Assembly (NCBI RefSeq): GCF_001421015.2
Contig: NZ_CP013023.1
Location: forward strand, 2,845,501 to 2,909,500
Direction of reading: 5' to 3'
DNA length: 64,000 nt
Source of the DNA: Paenibacillus bovis
GTDB lineage: Bacteria; Bacillota; Bacilli; Paenibacillales; Paenibacillaceae
The notes under the pieces: model-generated
Database searches by the model: none
The model's input: the letters and a program-made list of their open reading frames with translations, nothing else
Told to the model about the DNA's origin: nothing
Made by a program: the position numbers and the translations under genes
Shown: positions 28,363-36,640 of the stretch, one piece after another
How positions within the stretch are numbered: position 1 is the stretch's first letter
Layout: every line of letters begins with the position of its first letter

Positions 28363-28905
28363 ATGAATCCCATGATGCAGGCGATCGCAGACAGACTGTA
28401 CCCATTGTCCCGTACGGAAGTGGAAAATGATAAAGCATTGAGCGAGATTCTCCACCAATCCTGTCAATTAATTCCTTATCACAATAATGGTACCGTGTTT
28501 TACGAGGAACTGTATGATCTATCACTGGAAAAAGAACATCTTATTATTTTTGGTCATGATATGGGAGGATATTTTTTTACAGATTTGCAGCTGATGTATA
28601 TAGGTTACCTGCATCTTGAGGATGATCAGTACAAACAGACTTTTTGTAACTCGCGCATCGAACATTTTGTGCATTTTCATAATTCGTTTATAAATATGGT
28701 TCTGAAAAGGATTCAATTCCCGAATGCGGCAAATAGCGGCGATATGCTGGAAGAACTTGAAAAGACGTATTATACGCTCGATCGGCAAGCTATGGAGAAT
28801 GAAGAGCATTTCTGGCCAATACGATTATACGAAGTTTCCGAAGGATTTTTCCCACTGGATACTGCACGCCTGGAGTTTTACAGATCCCTTTATGAGCAGT
28901 CCTGA
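28363..28905 (+). CDS. Hypothetical cytosolic protein
   Basis: 180 residues from ATG 28363, nine bases after GGAGG; an ATG at 28354 touches the ribosome site and is less likely. The protein is acidic and rich in aromatic residues (HDMGGYFFTDLQLMYIGYLH), with no signal peptide or membrane helix. The mid segment RIEHFVHFHNSFINMVLKRI looks helical. I do not recognise a family. SUKH-like or YwqJ-type immunity proteins have a similar size and composition, but no motif proves this. Confidence 0.65.
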   Translation: MNPMMQAIADRLYPLSRTEVENDKALSEILHQSCQLIPYHNNGTVFYEELYDLSLEKEHLIIFGHDMGGYFFTDLQLMYIGYLHLEDDQYKQTFCNSRIEHFVHFHNSFINMVLKRIQFPNAANSGDMLEELEKTYYTLDRQAMENEEHFWPIRLYEVSEGFFPLDTARLEFYRSLYEQS

Positions 28906-29140
28906 TAGGTAGGGGATAAATAACAATCATTCAGAATCTGCTGCTTCGTACATTTCAGCCAAGTTTGTAATCTGGTGAGGCAGTCTGCGTATCTTATTCG
29001 TTAGGTAACTCGTTTTCATAATAAAGGATATAGCAGCACTGATACTGGACCAGAATGAGTATCCAGGGGCTACTTCTGCCTGCTGTGTATTGCAGCTGAA
29101 TTTGGTCCTTACCACTAATTATCATAGGAGGTTACGCATA

Positions 29141-30034
29141 ATGAAGAATGTACTTGTTATTGGAGGCACGCGGTTTTTCGGCAAGGATCTGGTGGAATTT
29201 TTGTTGGATAAAGGGGTGCAGGTAACTCTTCTCACACGTGGCCAAACCGAGGATTCCTTTGGAGATCGTGTACAGCGTCTGACAGCTGACCGGACTGATG
29301 TTCATGCACTGAAGCAGGCAATAGGCAGTCGCACATTCGATGTGGTATACGATAATATATGTTATCAGGCGCGCGAAGCGATAGAAGCCTGCTCTGTATT
29401 CAGCGGCCACGTAGGACGCTATATTGTTACTTCGTCGCTGTCTGTATATGAGTTTGGAGAACAGGCCTTGCTGGAGGAGCAGGTGGATACCTTCCATCAT
29501 CCGATTAATTCCAATCCGGAAGCCAAGCTGGATTACGCAGAAGGCAAGCGGCAGGTAGAAGCTGTTTTTTTCCAGCAAGCTGATTTTCCGGTGGCAGCTG
29601 TGCGGTTTCCGATTGTGCTGGGGCCTCATGACTATACCAAACGTCTTCATTTCCATGTTGGCCGGGTACAGCGTAGTGAAGTCATTGGCCTATCCAATCT
29701 GTCAGCCCGCATGAACTTTATCCATGAGCAGGAAGCAGCAGAATTTCTGTACTGGCTGGGATTATCGTCCGAACTGACAGGTCCGGTCAATGCACGGTCG
29801 GATGGAGAAATCACGCTACTGGAGCTTATCACCCTGATCGAGCAGGAGACCGGCTGCAAAGCTATCGTACGCAGCCAGACCGAAGAGAGCGAACAATCTC
29901 CATTTGGTGTACCTTCTTCGTGGATAATGGATACATCCAAAGCCTACCGTGCCGGATTCCGTTTCCGCGAGCTGTCCGAATGGCTGCCGGTTCTGATCAG
30001 CCGGATTGCCGCAGAGGAGAGAGGCGATCGGTAA
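29141..30034 (+). CDS. NAD-dependent epimerase/dehydratase family protein (extended SDR)
   Basis: 297 residues from ATG 29141 with TAGGAGG upstream. The N-terminal nucleotide-binding motif is VLVIGGTRFFGKDLVEFLL (GGTxFxG), typical of atypical extended SDR proteins related to isoflavone reductase and NDP-sugar epimerases. The active-site serine/tyrosine region is YIVTSSLSVYEFG, but the classical YxxxK is changed to YAEGK in LDYAEGKRQVE. Substrate is unknown. The gene appears to stand alone. Confidence 0.83.
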   Translation: MKNVLVIGGTRFFGKDLVEFLLDKGVQVTLLTRGQTEDSFGDRVQRLTADRTDVHALKQAIGSRTFDVVYDNICYQAREAIEACSVFSGHVGRYIVTSSLSVYEFGEQALLEEQVDTFHHPINSNPEAKLDYAEGKRQVEAVFFQQADFPVAAVRFPIVLGPHDYTKRLHFHVGRVQRSEVIGLSNLSARMNFIHEQEAAEFLYWLGLSSELTGPVNARSDGEITLLELITLIEQETGCKAIVRSQTEESEQSPFGVPSSWIMDTSKAYRAGFRFRELSEWLPVLISRIAAEERGDR

Positions 30035-30150
30035 GGAGGGAAAAGGAGTAGCCTTTTGCCGATTACTCCTGCTGCTCGCTGTCAGGCTATACCTGGCACC
30101 GCAGCGGCAGAATAGCATACCGTTTTCAAAAGTAAAGGAGAACAACCCTA

Positions 30151-30531
30151 ATGAGAAAATCAAAGCCAAATCTTGAACTGTTTGCAGCAGATATACCGCT
30201 AGTCGATGGAATAATAGAATCGATTACCCTGCTGCCAGATCAAGCCAAAATCTATTTTAGAACAGAAAATGGCGCTTCTGCTGCATTCACATTTGAACAA
30301 ACAGCAGGCGTATGGGAAAAGCGTGCTGCAGGTCAGGAGATCGGTGGTATGACAACGCAGCCGATTCACCTTGCGCCATCCTATATTCGTGATTCGCTGC
30401 TGGCAGATCTAGAGACTGGCGAGCTGGATCAGGAGACACTGGATAGTCTATCAGTCTATTCTTTTCTGAACAGCTGGAGCGAGCAGCCACTGCTGGAGAT
30501 TGCCGCAGTAGAGATGAAGATCGATAAATAA
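30151..30531 (+). CDS. Hypothetical protein, 126 residues
   Basis: Preceded by AAAGGAGAACAACCCTA and an ATG. It is a soluble, mainly beta protein (ITLLPDQAKIYFRTENGASA, then TFEQTAGVWEKR) with a helical C-terminal part (YIRDSLLADLETGELDQETL). I do not recognise a family. It lies between the SDR gene and the NTF2-like gene, in the same direction as both, about 115 bases after the SDR gene. Confidence 0.65.
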   Translation: MRKSKPNLELFAADIPLVDGIIESITLLPDQAKIYFRTENGASAAFTFEQTAGVWEKRAAGQEIGGMTTQPIHLAPSYIRDSLLADLETGELDQETLDSLSVYSFLNSWSEQPLLEIAAVEMKIDK

Positions 30532-30627
30532 GCGGGTATCAATACAAGATATAACACGATGTAAATAAAAGATGGCCGAATAATATGGAATTCTGCTTTG
30601 TATAAAACGGGGAAAGGTAGTGGGATT

Positions 30628-30993
30628 GTGAATAAGGAACTCGTAGTGTCATATGAAGAAAGACTGCGTAAAGCGATGATGCAAGGGGATGTTGATGGAT
30701 TAGATCAGCTGATCGATCATCAGCTGGTATTTGTAAACCATTTCGGACAGGCACTGTCCAAGCAAGACGATTTGGAAGCACATCGTTCCGGAATAGTGAA
30801 TTTTAGCAATATTACTTTTTTGGAACAAAGAATTATCCTCCTGCAGGATTCTGCTGTTACGGTCACACGAGCAGCTTTGGCAGGGATGGCAGCCGGAAAT
30901 CCTATTGACGAAGAAATGTACTATACCCGTGTCTGGCAAATGAATAACGACGAATTGAAAGTGGTATCAGGACATTGCAGTTTGGTTCAATAA
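30628..30993 (+). CDS. NTF2-like / DUF4440-type small protein
   Basis: 121 residues from a GTG start (MNKELVVSYEERLRKAMMQG). The pattern is that of SnoaL/DUF4440 cone-shaped dimers: a first helix followed by DQLIDHQLVFVNHFGQALSK, then DDLEAHRSG, and closing strands with YYTRVWQMNNDELKVVSGH and CSLV. Members act as small enzymes or ligand-binding proteins; no catalytic pair can be assigned. An earlier in-frame start at 30598 has no better ribosome site. It is the last gene before the replication region. Confidence 0.72.
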   Translation: MNKELVVSYEERLRKAMMQGDVDGLDQLIDHQLVFVNHFGQALSKQDDLEAHRSGIVNFSNITFLEQRIILLQDSAVTVTRAALAGMAAGNPIDEEMYYTRVWQMNNDELKVVSGHCSLVQ

Positions 30994-31030
30994 CAGACAG
31001 GTGGAACCATGAGCAGACTTTTTGAAATGC

Positions 31031-31220
31031 GACATTTTTAGGGTCGATCAACACTAACTAGGTAAACACGCTATAGCGGTAGGGAGACGGGCTATAGCAA
31101 AAGATGCATAAACTTTAGGAACAAAAGTGAAATAAAATAAAACGGACAAAAATAGGGCATCTTTATCCGGGGGAAGATCATCATGATATAGTCAGCTGCT
31201 TAGACACCCTATTTTTGTCC
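31031..31220. repeat. Three iteron copies downstream of rep
   Basis: Copies of the 15-base motif seen upstream of rep lie at 31031-31044 (GACATTTTTAGGGT, plus), 31144-31158 (GGACAAAAATAGGGC, plus) and 31206-31220 (ACCCTATTTTTGTCC, the same motif on minus). The last two face each other across 47 bases. They bracket the rep gene together with the main array at 33041-33358. Confidence 0.85.
31070..31098. repeat. Twin palindromes GCTATAGC inside the distal iteron region
   Basis: The perfect 8-base palindrome GCTATAGC occurs at 31070-31077 and 31091-31098, 21 bases apart start to start, which puts both on the same face of the helix. It is not part of the iteron motif. Role unknown; a protein-binding site is inferred. 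Confidence 0.6.
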
Positions 31221-31328
31221 GATTTTATCGGAATGTAATGATTATACTTATAAAATAACGATATCAATTCGTGAACATCACATTCCACATGAAATCGACG
31301 CCGCAGATCAACTTATAGATCCACATCA

Positions 31329-31363
31329 AAACAGCGTATTCTTTTTATAGAAATACGCTGTTT
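31329..31363. terminator. Hairpin downstream of rep
   Basis: AAACAGCGTATT and AATACGCTGTTT form a perfect 12-base stem. Read on the minus strand it ends in GTTTTG, so it can terminate the rep transcript, about 260 bases after the stop codon. The stretch 31364-31621 shows nothing else I can support. Confidence 0.6.
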
Positions 31364-31621
31364 GCCATGCCGATTTTTATTCATTTTAGATCTTTATTCA
31401 CTTTTTCATAACAAGAACAGACTATCACTAATCTTGTTTACTATAAAAAGGAAACGGCAACGAGTCGATGAACCTCCGATACCACTTGTATTCTCGCCAA
31501 AATGATTATTAATAATTTTCGGAGCGTTATCTGGCAGCCTGCTGCAGCAATGGGCAGCTTTCAATTTGTATTTTTCAGTTTGTATCTATTTGATTACAGC
31601 TGTTCAATGATCTGCTGCTTG

Positions 31622-32848
31622 TTATGTTTGTTCTCCGCGATAGACCTCGATCGTATAATCCGCAAAAAACTTTTTCTGAATAAACTGCTGGAAATAGGCG
31701 CCGGTCATCCGGTGCGGATCGGTAGCATCTGCATCGATAATATCGATATCCTTGTCTTTTACGCTTGCCTTGAGTTTGGCCAGCTCAGTTTCCAGCTCGT
31801 CCGCTGATAGCTGCTGAATAAAGTCGCTCACTTTGCCGGAGAGTGCTTTATAGTAATTCTCCGCTTCTATCGCTTTTTGCTTTTGTAGCGATTTTTCTTC
31901 CTGCAATCGTTCCTGTTCCGCCTGGAGCCCGGTTTTGGGCGTACGATAATCATGCTTCAAAGCAGCCATCGTATAAGCGGGAATATCTTTAACCTTGCCG
32001 CGCAGTACATCCTGCCGGACTTTATCCAGATTCTCCATAATATAGTCTCTGCTATATTCAGCCAGAATAGGCTGTATCGCCGGCTGCTTGAGGCCGAATT
32101 CGTATTTCAGCAAGCTGCTCAGCTGCTGCGAGGTATTGGGCTGGGCAATCGCCGCCGTCTCTCTGTTCGGGAGCAGGGTGGCTTTTTTATCAGGCGTTTT
32201 GGAAGTGATAATGAATTTGACCTCACTGACTTTGCGTCCGGATTTGATCTCGGTATAGTCGATTTTGATATCCGTGTGCTTGTTGATTTCTTCCTGCGCT
32301 TTGACAATTACCCGCTTTTTGAAATCGGAATAGACTGGATACTGTTCTTCGACACCGAGCAGTTCTTTGAGCCGCTGGATAGTAAATGTTCTTGTTCCAA
32401 TACGCTCATACTGTTTGAGCAGTTCATAGATCCGCATCGCATAGGCACTTTTTAGCTTGATAATGTCCTGTAGCCGGTAGGTGGTGAACTTCTCTTTGAG
32501 TTGCAGCAGATAGGGTTTGAGCTTGGGCGAAAATTCAACCTCGATCATGCCTTCACCGGGAAAATATTCTGCCGAAGCCAGCCAGGTGACCTGCAGATTG
32601 TCATGCACATAAAAAGGCTGGGACATCAGGCTGTATGTATAATCTTTGATCTGTTGATATACATTTTTATTTTTCACGCCAATCAATTTGGCAAAGTCGC
32701 TGATTTTGAAGCGATAAGGTTTGAATTCTTCATCACTGGGAGAGATGGTACTGATCAGTACAAAAATAATCCGCAGCTCCACAACACCCAGATTAAGCGG
32801 GGTTTCAATTAAATTATTGGATTTGGTAACCAGACTGTTTTTCCGCAT
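31622..32848 (-). CDS. Rep_3 family plasmid-type replication initiator
   Basis: 408 residues; the start has GGAGG six bases upstream. The N-terminal two thirds show the paired winged helices of Rep_3/RepB initiators: KNSLVTKSNNLIETPLNLGVVELRI, then FKISDFAKLIGVKNKNVYQQ, YLLQLKEKFTTYRLQDIIKL and SAYAMRIYELLKQYERIGTR. The C-terminal third is rich in Lys, Glu and Gln (coiled-coil-like) and ends with a GAYFQQFIQKKFFADYTIEV segment. Such proteins bind iterons and open an origin. Iterons lie on both sides of the gene. No parA, parB, mob or toxin-antitoxin genes are next to it, and its surroundings look chromosomal. Codon use does not differ strikingly from neighbours. Confidence 0.9.
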   Translation of the reverse strand: MRKNSLVTKSNNLIETPLNLGVVELRIIFVLISTISPSDEEFKPYRFKISDFAKLIGVKNKNVYQQIKDYTYSLMSQPFYVHDNLQVTWLASAEYFPGEGMIEVEFSPKLKPYLLQLKEKFTTYRLQDIIKLKSAYAMRIYELLKQYERIGTRTFTIQRLKELLGVEEQYPVYSDFKKRVIVKAQEEINKHTDIKIDYTEIKSGRKVSEVKFIITSKTPDKKATLLPNRETAAIAQPNTSQQLSSLLKYEFGLKQPAIQPILAEYSRDYIMENLDKVRQDVLRGKVKDIPAYTMAALKHDYRTPKTGLQAEQERLQEEKSLQKQKAIEAENYYKALSGKVSDFIQQLSADELETELAKLKASVKDKDIDIIDADATDPHRMTGAYFQQFIQKKFFADYTIEVYRGEQT

Positions 32849-32939
32849 ATAAGCCTCCGTATCTGAATCATAGGCTCATTATAAAGCAAGCCGAAGGATA
32901 AAAACAGGGAAGAGCTTCGCTACAGCCCTTTGTGATGTT

Positions 32940-33000
32940 TTCTCTTGTTTTATAAACATGGTTTTAATATATTTTAAATCTTTTGCTTGTTTTCCGCAGG
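32940..33000. other. AT-rich segment next to the iteron array (candidate unwinding element)
   Basis: The run between rep and the iterons is strongly A+T rich, for example TTTTAATATATTTTAAATC at about 32961-32980. Iteron origins usually have such an easily melted stretch beside the array. A near-match to a DnaA box, TTATCCGCA, occurs at about 33390. Origin function is inferred. Confidence 0.5.
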
Positions 33001-33040
33001 CTCTATTCCTTGTGTTGTAAGGGATTACAGACTCTTTAAC

Positions 33041-33205
33041 GGACAAAAATAGGGTATACTGCGACGTTTTTAGGGTCAATTATGGACATTTAAAGGGTGA
33101 AATGTGGACAGAAAAAGGGTTATTAATCAGACAAAAATAGGGCGAATCAGGACAAAATCAGGGTGAAGAAAGACATTTCTAGGGTAAAAGAGACCAAAAT
33201 AGGGT
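33041..33205 (+). repeat. Array of eight direct iterons (replication origin)
   Basis: Eight copies of RGACAWWWWTAGGGT-like 15-mers start at 33041, 33062, 33084, 33106, 33129, 33150, 33171 and 33191. The spacing is 20-23 bases, about two helical turns. The first (GGACAAAAATAGGGT) and fifth (AGACAAAAATAGGGC) are close to the consensus; the third and fourth (AAAGGGT, AAAAGGGT ends) diverge in the middle. The GAC and AGGGT ends are the most constant parts. The array lies upstream of the Rep_3 gene as in iteron plasmids. Confidence 0.93.
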
Positions 33206-33230
33206 GTGCTTTTGTAGCTCCTGTCGTTCT

Positions 33231-33358
33231 GCCCTATTTTTGTCTGATTAATAGTCATAAACAGTCTGAATGAGGAGTAAATATGGCTAAAATCACGAAC
33301 AGATGAACTGAAACCACAATTTTTATAATTGAAACAGCTCATGACCCTATTTTTGTCC
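33231..33358 (-). repeat. Two inverted iteron copies beyond the array
   Basis: GCCCTATTTTTGTCT (33231-33245) and ACCCTATTTTTGTCC (33344-33358) are the iteron motif on the minus strand. They face the eight direct copies, an arrangement that suits pairing of Rep-bound sites. The rest of 33246-33583 shows no supported gene. Confidence 0.88.
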
Positions 33359-33583
33359 GATTTCATATGCACATAGCTTGTTGCTGCTTTATCCGCATAT
33401 AGCGGAATTCCCATATGATAAATATTGAATATAAAATTTATGTTTGCCATTAGTAACATACGGGTAACAATACAAAGGCACCACTAAACGGTAATATACT
33501 AACTTATTGTTATCTTCATTTTATTATCTTTATTGTATGAATAATAATCTACTCGCACGCTTACTACTAAGGAGGAACAACAT

Positions 33584-35050
33584 ATGACACTCGTACAATC
33601 CAAATTTGCTAAATGGAACAAACAATTTATTGCTGGTGAATGGACCGAAGGTACCTCTGATAAAACAATCAAAAATATAAATCCATACAATGGCGAGCTG
33701 CTCGTCGAAATGAAAGCTTCCAGCCAGGACGATCTGGACCGTGCTTATGAGACAGCCTACAAAGCAGGCAAAGAATGGGCCAAAGTACCACTCGGTGTCC
33801 GTGCACAGGTGATCTACAAAGCACTGGCGCAAATGGATGAACGAAAAGAAGAAATCATCGAACTGCTGATTGCCGAGGCAGGCAGCACCCGAATCAAGGC
33901 AGAGCGCGAATGGACAGCTGCGCGCCGTATTATGGAAGAATCGGCTTCTTTCCCATACCGGATGAAAGGCGATATTATGGGCTCCGATATTCCGGGCAAA
34001 GAAAACCGTGTCGTTCGTGAAGCCAAAGGCGTGGTTGGCATGATCGGCCCGTGGAACTTCCCGCTGCATCTGTGTATGCGTACGGTAGCTCCTGCACTGG
34101 CGCTTGGTAATGGCGTGGTAATCAAGCCAGCTTCCGATACGCCTATTACAGCCGGTCTGTTGATCGCTGATATTTTTGACCAGGCAGGACTTCCCAAAGG
34201 TGTACTCAGCGTCGTAAGCGGTAGCGGCAGCGAGATCGGCGATGCTTTTGTCGCACATCCTATTCCCAAAATCATTTCCTTTACCGGTTCTACAGAAGTA
34301 GGCAAAGGAATCGGCAAATTGGCTGGCGAACATCTGAAGGAAGTAGCACTTGAGCTAGGTGGAGACAATGCGATGATCGTACTGGATGATGCAGATATTG
34401 ACCGCGCTGTCGAAGCAGCCGTATTCGGCAAGTTTTTCCACCAGGGCCAAATCTGTATGGCGTTGAACCGGATTATCGTGGATGACTCTATCTATGATAC
34501 GTTTACGGACAAATTCGTGGCCAAAGTCAAAACACTTCAATTCGGCGATCCTTCCGATCCGAAAACGATTGTTGGGCCGTTGATCCATGAAAAAGAAGCC
34601 GAGCGTCTGCTGGACGTTGTAGAACAGGCACAAAAAGCCGGAGCCAAGCTGCTATACGGCGGCAAAGCGAACGGCAGTGTGCTGGAGCCTACGGTACTGA
34701 GTGAAGTGGCGGCTGATAATCCGGCTGCCCAAAAAGAGCTGTTCGGTCCGGTAGCCTTGCTGATTCGTGCCAAAGGGGAAGAGGATGCTTTGCGTATTAT
34801 GAACAGCAGTGAATATGGACTAAGCGGTTCAGTATTTACTACCAATCTGGAACGTGGCTACCAGGTCGCACAGCAGATGGAGACAGGTATGATCCATGTC
34901 AATGATCAATCTGTTAACGATGAAGCCCATGTTATGTTCGGGGGCGAGAAAGCTTCCGGCGTAGGTCGTTTTGGTGGTGAATGGGCGATCGAGAAATTCA
35001 CACGTACCCGCTGGATCAGTATTCAGCATCAATACCGCGATTTCTTCTAA
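33584..35050 (+). CDS. NAD(P)-dependent aldehyde dehydrogenase (vanillin/benzaldehyde dehydrogenase-like)
   Basis: 488 residues, preceded by AAGGAGGAACAACAT. It has the ALDH signatures: IGPWNFPLHLCMRTVAPALA, the cofactor motif FTGSTEVGKGIG, the general-base glutamate in ALELGGDNAM and the catalytic cysteine in FHQGQICMALNR. Overall resemblance is to B. subtilis YfmT-type aromatic aldehyde dehydrogenases. It oxidises an aldehyde to the acid; the substrate is inferred only from similarity. Single gene with its own terminator. Confidence 0.93.
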   Translation: MTLVQSKFAKWNKQFIAGEWTEGTSDKTIKNINPYNGELLVEMKASSQDDLDRAYETAYKAGKEWAKVPLGVRAQVIYKALAQMDERKEEIIELLIAEAGSTRIKAEREWTAARRIMEESASFPYRMKGDIMGSDIPGKENRVVREAKGVVGMIGPWNFPLHLCMRTVAPALALGNGVVIKPASDTPITAGLLIADIFDQAGLPKGVLSVVSGSGSEIGDAFVAHPIPKIISFTGSTEVGKGIGKLAGEHLKEVALELGGDNAMIVLDDADIDRAVEAAVFGKFFHQGQICMALNRIIVDDSIYDTFTDKFVAKVKTLQFGDPSDPKTIVGPLIHEKEAERLLDVVEQAQKAGAKLLYGGKANGSVLEPTVLSEVAADNPAAQKELFGPVALLIRAKGEEDALRIMNSSEYGLSGSVFTTNLERGYQVAQQMETGMIHVNDQSVNDEAHVMFGGEKASGVGRFGGEWAIEKFTRTRWISIQHQYRDFF

Positions 35051-35137
35051 GTCTGTATACAGCTGCTTCACAGTACTTGTAAATGATCTTATAGTTGTCG
35101 GTTCGCCGGCTACCTGCTAACGTTCATTATTCTGTTC

Positions 35138-35173
35138 AAGGCCTATCCTTTATAACAAGGGATAGGCCTTTTA
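35138..35173 (+). terminator. Terminator of the aldehyde dehydrogenase gene
   Basis: AAGGCCTATCC and GGATAGGCCTT form a perfect 11-base stem with an 11-base loop, followed by TTT. Confidence 0.9.
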
Positions 35174-35344
35174 TGGGTAAATAAATATGACAAATAGTTA
35201 CAAAAGATTCATCAGGTAAATACTCCCAAAACACTTCAATTGCAGTTTAGAAGCCGCGCGAAAAGGTTATTAATGGATACCGGAACATTTACGACGATGA
35301 AATACAGTATACCTTTCCGGCGAATTGAGAGGGAGTGAGCAGGC

Positions 35345-35488
35345 ATGTCAATAGACCGTTTTATATTGGAAAAGCTGGGCCGGAATGCCGACGAACATAC
35401 GCGTACGAATCTGCTGCGTCTGTTCATTATTCGCATTCGTAGAGCGGAAAAGATGGAAGCCGGTAAAAACAGACAATATGTCAGCTAG
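35345..35488 (+). CDS. Small basic protein, 47 residues
   Basis: ATG at 35345 follows GAGAGGGAGTGAGCAGGC. The product, starting MSIDRFILEKLGRNADEHTR and ending KNRQYVS, is helical and rich in arginine with no membrane helix or cysteine. The ribosome site and plausible amino-acid composition support a real gene, though its length makes this uncertain. Function unknown. Confidence 0.5.
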   Translation: MSIDRFILEKLGRNADEHTRTNLLRLFIIRIRRAEKMEAGKNRQYVS

Positions 35489-35611
35489 TGACCATGTACC
35501 TGCTGCACGAATAAGCATCTGAATATTAGACTTACTATACATTTCTATTATAGCGATACATGACTGGCGCCCATAAATACATTTGACCCCTAAAAAACCG
35601 TATTCCATGCA

Positions 35612-35654
35612 AAAAACATCCGGCTCCTCTAAATGAGGAAAACCGGATGTTTTT
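35612..35654. terminator. Bidirectional terminator before the HxlR gene
   Basis: AAAAACATCCGG and CCGGATGTTTTT form a perfect 12-base stem; the inner part (CTCCTCT/AATGAGGAA) can extend it. It lies 17 bases beyond the stop of the HxlR gene on the minus strand. Confidence 0.9.
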
Positions 35655-35671
35655 GTTATACTATGGGTTGT

Positions 35672-36025
35672 TTACTTGGCAGCTTGAGTATATTCGCACT
35701 CTGCCTGCTGTTCCCCGGGTTGTACCCAGGCTTGAGACCAATCCTGAATACCACGGATAACAGTTTCCAATGCCAATCCTTTTTGGGTCAGTTCATATTC
35801 GATACGTACAGGAGTCTCCGGATAGACATGACGAACAACCATTCCTTCATGCTCCAGATCTTTGAGACGTTCGGATAAAAGACGACCGCTTACAGGAAGT
35901 GATGATTGAATTGAGCAAAAGCGCTGGGGACCATTCAGCAATTGATAAATAATAAGACCATTCCAACGTTTACTTAAAATCTGCATCCCTTTTTCAAATC
36001 GGGGACAAAGCATTGATGTATCCAT
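35672..36025 (-). CDS. HxlR family winged-helix transcriptional regulator
   Basis: 117 residues, preceded on the minus strand by AGAGGTGATATAG. The HxlR/MarR-like winged helix is complete: CPRFEKGMQILSKRWNGLII, then the DNA-contact segment PVSGRLLSERLKDLEHEGMV and the wing VYPETPVRIEYELTQKG. The cysteine near the N terminus (LCPRFE) is the position used for thiol or aldehyde sensing in relatives such as HypR and YodB. Such regulators usually control a neighbouring reductase or efflux gene; none lies next to this one. Confidence 0.92.
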   Translation of the reverse strand: MDTSMLCPRFEKGMQILSKRWNGLIIYQLLNGPQRFCSIQSSLPVSGRLLSERLKDLEHEGMVVRHVYPETPVRIEYELTQKGLALETVIRGIQDWSQAWVQPGEQQAECEYTQAAK

Positions 36026-36226
36026 CTATATCACCTCTTTTATTTAACTTATTATAACACATAATATATATTTGATACAGACTAACCTTTTGGTAATATA
36101 ATAACTTTATAGATCTTTATTATGAAAAGCTACTAAATTACTTAAAGTTAATTTGTTATCAATTGATTGCTATACAATACAGTAACATTACTTTATTTGC
36201 TTCTATTATAGCATTGAATAGGAAAA

Positions 36227-36273
36227 GACCGGATTCCTGCTGGAATTTATAACAATCAGCAGAAATCCGGTCT
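36227..36273 (-). terminator. Second tandem terminator of the 79-residue gene
   Basis: AGACCGGATT with CTGCTG and CAGCAG with AATCCGGTCT form a long stem with one bulge. On the minus strand it is followed by TTTTCC. The remaining stretch 36026-36226 shows only AT-rich sequence with the HxlR promoter and no gene. Confidence 0.65.
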
Positions 36274-36290
36274 ATGTATTTTATCCCGTT

Positions 36291-36354
36291 AAAAACAGAA
36301 AGGGCCGTTCGGAAAATCAATTTCCGGTTCCCAGGCCCGTCCAAGCTTCTGTTT
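36291..36354 (-). terminator. Three-tier hairpin downstream of the 79-residue gene
   Basis: Nested arms AAACAGAA/TTCTGTTT, GGGCC/GGCCC and CGGAAA/TTTCCG enclose a 5-base loop. Read on the minus strand the structure ends in TTCTGTTTTT, so it is best explained as the terminator of the gene at 36401. Confidence 0.7.
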
Positions 36355-36400
36355 ATGATCGCGTAATTAGTGATCATCTTCATTATGTCTGTAGTTGGTT

Positions 36401-36640
36401 TTAGTAAAGTGATAATGCTAACGTATCACTTTCACGATAAGTATGCAAAATGGCTTCCGATCCGATAACTTCGATACTAATTACAGTATCCAGACAGTTT
36501 TTAATCATTTTTTTGCCGTTAATCACTTTATTTTCAATGGTTCTGCGTAATAGTCTTAGAAGTTTGGATACTGGCTGTGTATTATCGGCGTTAAAGTAAA
36601 CCGGAACGATTTTGCTTTCTAACAGAATTGTCGTTTTCAC
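36401..36640 (-). CDS. Small protein of unknown function, 79 residues
   Basis: GTG start with GAGGTGATTAATA directly before it on the minus strand, a very strong ribosome site. The protein starts MKTTILLESKIVPVYFNADN, continues with a basic helix (SKLLRLLRRTIENKVINGKK) and ends in strands (VISIEVIGSEAILHTYRESD). It has no membrane helix or known motif. Two terminators follow it, which supports expression as an independent unit. Function unknown. Confidence 0.72.
   Translation of the reverse strand: MKTTILLESKIVPVYFNADNTQPVSKLLRLLRRTIENKVINGKKMIKNCLDTVISIEVIGSEAILHTYRESDTLALSLY

Noticed and set aside
33041..33205. Regular repeats that might be read as a CRISPR array.
   Set aside because: The units are only 15 bases with 5-8 bases between them, vary in sequence, and sit before a Rep_3 gene. 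They are iterons; no cas genes are present.
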